From the NCBI GenBank assembly GCA_934277845.1, contig CAKQVV010000067.1:1-8752 (forward strand): 8,752 nt of DNA. The letters run 5' to 3'. Positions within the stretch are counted from its first letter, which is position 1. Every line of letters begins with the position of its first letter. Both the position numbers and the translations under genes were made by a program. The DNA is from an uncultured Clostridia bacterium. GTDB lineage: Bacteria > Bacillota > Clostridia > Christensenellales > Pumilibacteraceae. Below the pieces are notes generated by a model. The model saw nothing but the letters and a program-made list of their open reading frames with translations, was not told where the DNA came from and ran no database searches. Of this stretch, positions 6,716-8,752 are shown in pieces.

Positions 6716-7621
6716 ATGGTTTTAAAAACCGTGGTGGATTATCTTGAAAACGAATTGTTCGGCGAGATCGATTACGACGAGGTCGCGCGAGCCGTGCATT
6801 ACGGCAAAGACAGCGTGGCGAGAATTTTTGCGGCATCGACGGGGTTTACTCTTGCCGGATACGTGCGCGTCAGGCGGCTGTCGGAAGCGGGCAAGCTGCT
6901 TGCCGGCGGAGCGGCGTCGGTGGCGGGAATTGCTTATGATTGCGGCTACTCCGCACCCGAAAGTTTCACCAAAGCGTTCGGAAAGTTTCACGGATTTTCG
7001 CCGACCGAGTGTCGCGTGACCGGTAAATATCGGTATATTTCGGCGTGGAGTCATGCACCGGAAAAACGACGCTTGGACTATGAAATAAAACGTTTTGACG
7101 GTATGATTTTGGTTGGTTTCGGTGGTCGTATTGACGGTAAAATCGATGATCGGCTCGATCGGGACGAGACTTTTTGTCTGTCCACGCGACGGGAGCAGGA
7201 CGCGCTGCGGCTCTTGCGGCGCGAGGACGACGTCGACTGGTGGGAAGTTTTGCGCGACTTCGATGCGGACGGTTATGACTATCGGCTTGCGGTCGTGCCC
7301 GAGAAGAATAAAATCGATGCGACGGCAATGAAAACCCGACTGAAAAACGGTGAAGAATACGAGATCGGAGAGAGTGAAATCGAGCCGATTGCAAGTAAAT
7401 TCGAACGGATCGAAGTCGGCGGAAAATATGCCGTTTTTGCTTCCGTATGCCGCGATTTTCCCATGCGTATGCTGGACGATTTTACGCGCGCGGTGTATGC
7501 CGGAATTGACGACTACGGTTTCGTGCGCGATGACAAAAGACCTGATTTGTTGCGTATCCGCTGGCACAAACGAGCCCGGATATCCGAGCGCCGACTTGAA
7601 CTTTGCTTGCCGATAAATTAG
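6716..7621 (+). CDS. AraC-family regulator with C-terminal GyrI-like domain
   Basis: This 301-residue transcription factor has an N-terminal AraC double helix-turn-helix (about 1-100) and a C-terminal GyrI-like ligand-binding domain (about 118-300), an order seen in the Rob/BmrR-related effector-sensing group. The second helix-turn-helix shows the family signature: SVAGIAYDCGYSAPESFTKA (68-87) and FHGFSPTECR (91-100). The GyrI-like part opens with DYEIKRFDGMILVGF (121-135) and ends with a basic, beta-rich stretch. Such proteins usually bind small hydrophobic or cationic molecules and switch on efflux or detoxification genes; the ligand here is unknown. I start it at the ATG at 6716, after GGTGAG 5 bases upstream, rather than at the in-frame TTG at 6689, which has no binding site. 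It is divergent from the zinc-ribbon gene and could control it, itself, or the gene beyond the right edge. Confidence 0.9.
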   Translation: MVLKTVVDYLENELFGEIDYDEVARAVHYGKDSVARIFAASTGFTLAGYVRVRRLSEAGKLLAGGAASVAGIAYDCGYSAPESFTKAFGKFHGFSPTECRVTGKYRYISAWSHAPEKRRLDYEIKRFDGMILVGFGGRIDGKIDDRLDRDETFCLSTRREQDALRLLRREDDVDWWEVLRDFDADGYDYRLAVVPEKNKIDATAMKTRLKNGEEYEIGESEIEPIASKFERIEVGGKYAVFASVCRDFPMRMLDDFTRAVYAGIDDYGFVRDDKRPDLLRIRWHKRARISERRLELCLPIN

Positions 7622-7654
7622 ATCCGACACACTTTATCCGGCGGCGACTTTTCA
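7609..7654 (+). terminator. Possible imperfect terminator at the AraC stop codon
   Basis: GCCGATAAA (7609-7617) can pair with TTTATCCGGC (7633-7642) with one bulged base; a short TTTT follows at 7649-7652. The stem overlaps the stop codon and the T-run is short, so this is a weak call. A cleaner plus-strand terminator lies at 7874-7910. Confidence 0.3.
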
Positions 7655-7695
7655 CTTGAAATTCGCTTATGTAATAGCGGTGCCGGCATATTTTT

Positions 7696-7725
7696 GATAA
7701 ATCGCAAAAGTATATTTATGAAACA
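7696..7725 (+). repeat. 30-bp imperfect direct repeat, downstream copy
   Basis: Second copy of the repeat at 6481-6510 (26 of 30 identical), same orientation, about 75 bp past the AraC stop codon. Confidence 0.5.
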
Positions 7726-7794
7726 TTGATTTTTGATAGAATTGCGAGAAATTTCGTTACTTGAAACAAAAACGATATACAGCATAAAGCAAAA

Positions 7795-7836
7795 ATAAAG
7801 TTATAAAAACATAATTATAAAGTTATAAAAATATAA
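7795..7836 (+). repeat. Two direct repeats with 22-bp period
   Basis: The 20-mer ATAAAGTTATAAAAACATAA (7795-7814) recurs at 7817-7836 with one change (C to T). The core GTTATAA appears a third time at 7846-7852. The spacing of 22 and 24 bp is about two helical turns, so a protein binding all sites would lie on one face of the DNA. Confidence 0.5.
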
Positions 7837-7844
7837 CTGTGTTT

Positions 7845-7853
7845 TGTTATAAT
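7845..7853 (+). promoter_or_regulatory. Possible extended -10 promoter in the AT-rich region
   Basis: TGT followed by TATAAT (7848-7853) matches an extended -10, directly after the 22-bp repeats. No -35 box is seen. In DNA this AT-rich such a match can arise by chance, but a transcript from here would run into the hairpin at 7874-7910 and the coding-like stretch after it. Confidence 0.3.
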
Positions 7854-7873
7854 TTAATAACTAAAATCAAGTT

Positions 7874-7910
7874 TTGTGAAATCGGAAATTTGACCTTTCA
7901 CAAGTTTTTT
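7874..7910 (+). terminator. Intrinsic terminator or attenuator, plus strand
   Basis: TTGTGAAA (7874-7881) pairs perfectly with TTTCACAA (7896-7903) over a 14-base loop, followed by G and six Ts (7905-7910). It could end read-through from the AraC gene about 250 bp upstream, or act as an attenuator in the leader of the short ORF whose ATG follows directly at 7911. Confidence 0.5.
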
Positions 7911-8115
7911 ATGTTCAAAATCGAGTTTTCGGATAAAAATCTGGTGAATGCGTGGGTGAAGTGTCATCGTTTCGGCAAAAACGAGCATTTTCGTATGGTG
8001 TCATGAAGTTTTTCACGATGTTTTGCCGGATTTTCAATATGCGCTTGAGAAATTTATCGCTTGCTTGAGAAAAAACAGACCTGAACCGTTCAAATTCCCG
8101 AGGAACCGGAGTTAA
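7911..8115 (+). pseudogene. Short coding-like stretch broken by a frameshift
   Basis: From the ATG at 7911 one frame reads MFKIEFSDKNLVNAWVK and on through CHRFGKNEHFRMVS to a TGA at 8004-8006. Shifting by one base near 8001, the reading continues HEVFHDVLPDFQYALEKFIA, CLRKNRPEPFKFPRNRS and stops at TAA 8113-8115. Both parts use codons like the surrounding genes, GC content is higher than the flanks, and a clean plus-strand terminator starts exactly at the second stop. Together they would give about 69 residues. No ribosome binding site precedes the ATG. I do not recognise the family. It may be a decayed gene, the 3' end of a lost gene, or two chance ORFs. Confidence 0.35.
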
Positions 8116-8149
8116 ACCGATGCGCGTAGGCGGTTTAATTTATTTTTTT
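8110..8149 (+). terminator. Rho-independent terminator, plus strand
   Basis: TTAAACCG (8112-8119) pairs perfectly with CGGTTTAA (8131-8138) over an 11-base loop, extendable by G-U and A-U pairs, followed by TTTA and seven Ts (8143-8149). It overlaps the stop codon of the broken reading frame at 7911-8115 and indicates that a plus-strand transcription unit ends here. Confidence 0.75.
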
Positions 8150-8354
8150 GTTGCGGCTCCGACTTTGAAGGCAGTTTTTTATTATACGATTTGATAAGTT
8201 TTTTGTCCGGCTTTGGTTTTGCCAAATATCGGCTTTTGCAAAAAATCGCGGAGTAAGAGTTGAAAATCATAACCGAACCCGAACAGACTAAAACGGGTAT
8301 GATAACATAACTAAAATATGCCGAAATCGACGTTTTTTTCTTCGTCAAACGCAT
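8112..8354 (-). CDS. Doubtful 80-residue single-pass membrane protein
   Basis: The minus strand has an open frame from an ATG at 8354 (extendable to a TTG at 8420). The product starts MRLTKKKTSI, has one hydrophobic segment at about residues 10-36 (SISAYFSYVIIPVLVCSGSV and beyond), then a lysine- and proline-rich soluble tail (AKPKPDKK, KKLPSKSEPQQKNK). Many codons (TCG, ACG, CCG, GCG) resemble those of the host genes, which favours coding. Against it: no ribosome binding site before either start, no promoter, a minus-strand terminator-like hairpin just upstream (8451-8482), and its stop codon inside the plus-strand terminator. I do not recognise it. Confidence 0.25.
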   Translation of the reverse strand: MRLTKKKTSISAYFSYVIIPVLVCSGSVMIFNSYSAIFCKSRYLAKPKPDKKLIKSYNKKLPSKSEPQQKNKLNRLRASV

Positions 8355-8450
8355 TTGATTGCTGCAAAATTCTGTCTCAACGCGTCTGAGCGGCCGTTTT
8401 TGCAAAAATACATATTTCAAAACTATATTTTTACTGTTTGATCAAAACTG

Positions 8451-8482
8451 AAAAAACCATGTTATTTATATCAAAATAACAT
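8451..8482 (-). terminator. AT-rich terminator-like hairpin, minus strand
   Basis: ATGTTATTT (8459-8467) and AAATAACAT (8474-8482) form a perfect 9-bp stem with a 6-base loop; on the minus strand it is followed by GG and six Ts (8456-8451). The stem has only one GC pair, so it is weak. No minus-strand gene is seen to its right within the window. Confidence 0.35.
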
Positions 8483-8551
8483 AAAATACACTTATTTTAA
8501 TTTCAAAATTATATATATTGCAGATACTTAAATTTTTATTGTAAAACTGCG

Positions 8552-8589
8552 GTTTTTGATGTTGTTTTCGACCATATCGCATCAAAAAC
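8552..8589. repeat. 10-bp inverted repeat
   Basis: GTTTTTGATG (8552-8561) and CATCAAAAAC (8580-8589) are perfect reverse complements with an 18-base loop. There is no T-run after it on either strand. It lies about 70 bp upstream of the promoter at 8661-8689 and could be a binding site or DNA hairpin. Confidence 0.4.
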
Positions 8590-8660
8590 GACGATTTATG
8601 TTATGTATTCATAAGTATATGAATTTTTCTTCGGATATTTCGGTAATTCGCTCGGTATGA

Positions 8661-8689
8661 TTGACTAAAAGTGTTGTTTAGTATATAAT
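8661..8689 (+). promoter_or_regulatory. Near-consensus sigma-A promoter pointing out of the window
   Basis: TTGACT (8661-8666) and TATAAT (8684-8689) are separated by 17 bp, the best promoter match in the window. A second TATAAT lies at 8695-8700. A transcript would start near 8696 and read off the right edge. Confidence 0.8.
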
Positions 8690-8734
8690 AATACTATAAT
8701 TTCACAAACATTTAGTTATGAAAATATAAGTTTA

Positions 8735-8752
8735 TTTCTTCTAAAAGAAAGG
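8735..8752 (+). promoter_or_regulatory. Ribosome binding site within a small hairpin at the right edge
   Basis: The window ends in AAGAAAGG, a plausible Shine-Dalgarno sequence for a plus-strand gene starting within the next 10 or so bases. TTTCTT (8735-8740) pairs with AAGAAA (8745-8750) over a 4-base loop, so part of the binding site could be masked in the RNA. The gene itself is outside the window. Confidence 0.5.

Larger units (their letters stand above)
7622..8752. other. AT-rich, gene-poor segment
   Basis: After the AraC gene the base composition changes sharply from roughly half GC to strongly AT-rich, apart from a higher-GC patch at about 7911-8115. No confident complete gene is present. 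It holds the downstream copy of the 30-bp repeat, a 22-bp-period direct repeat, two plus-strand terminator-like hairpins, a coding-like but frameshifted stretch, a doubtful minus-strand ORF, several AT-rich inverted repeats (8459-8482, 8552-8589, 8607-8624) and a strong plus-strand promoter at the right end. Composition and debris-like content suggest a former mobile or acquired segment or a large regulatory spacer; the sequence does not decide between them. Confidence 0.6.

Noticed and set aside
6722..7630. 302-codon minus-strand frame opposite the AraC gene
   Set aside because: The plus strand carries unmistakable AraC motifs, so the minus frame is a by-product.
8397..8408. TTTTTGCAAAAA palindrome
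   Set aside because: Low-complexity palindromes of this kind recur nearby (8230s) and are common in AT-rich DNA; there is no linked feature.
8402..8423. Apparent third copy of the repeat that flanks the AraC gene
   Set aside because: Only about 15 of 22 positions match in very AT-rich DNA, which is expected by chance.

Overview
The window looks like chromosome of a Gram-positive gut-type Firmicute, probably class Clostridia. The basis is strong AAGGAG-type ribosome binding sites, sigma-A promoters of the TTGNNN/TATAAT type, a YycJ/WalJ-type metallo-hydrolase, a CPBP protease and moderately high GC with many TCG, GCG and CCG codons. This taxonomic placement is inference. No rRNA, tRNA, CRISPR array or recognisable transposase is present.

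From position 1 to 6239 every gene is on the minus strand, so transcription runs right to left. In that order they are: a three-zinc-ribbon polytopic membrane protein (6239-4734) with its own promoter and a structured leader; a cytoplasmic family 3 glycoside hydrolase (4511-2370) with its own promoter and an intrinsic terminator; then a probable operon. That operon holds a YycJ/WalJ-like MBL-fold hydrolase (2191-1403) whose promoter sits almost on the start codon, a CPBP intramembrane protease with an unusual C-terminal extension (1321-170), and the first 46 codons of another membrane protein cut by the window edge (138-1).

Divergent from these, on the plus strand, is an AraC-type regulator with a C-terminal GyrI-like domain (6716-7621). 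Its upstream region holds an extended -10 promoter, a 13-bp palindrome and one copy of a 30-bp imperfect repeat. The second copy of that repeat lies just downstream of the gene.

From 7622 to the right edge the DNA becomes strongly AT-rich and almost gene-free. It contains a 22-bp-period direct repeat, two plus-strand terminator-like hairpins, a short coding-like stretch that appears frameshifted (7911-8115), a weakly supported minus-strand small membrane protein ORF, several AT-rich inverted repeats and, at the right end, a near-consensus plus-strand promoter followed by a ribosome binding site at the last bases. A plus-strand gene therefore probably begins just outside the window.

The minus-strand genes are a loose set of housekeeping and accessory functions (sugar hydrolysis, envelope or DNA maintenance, membrane proteolysis). 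I see no complete, clearly new multi-gene system. The most unusual parts are the repeat-bracketed AraC gene, the near-leaderless YycJ promoter, the structured leader of the zinc-ribbon gene and the AT-rich segment with its broken small gene.
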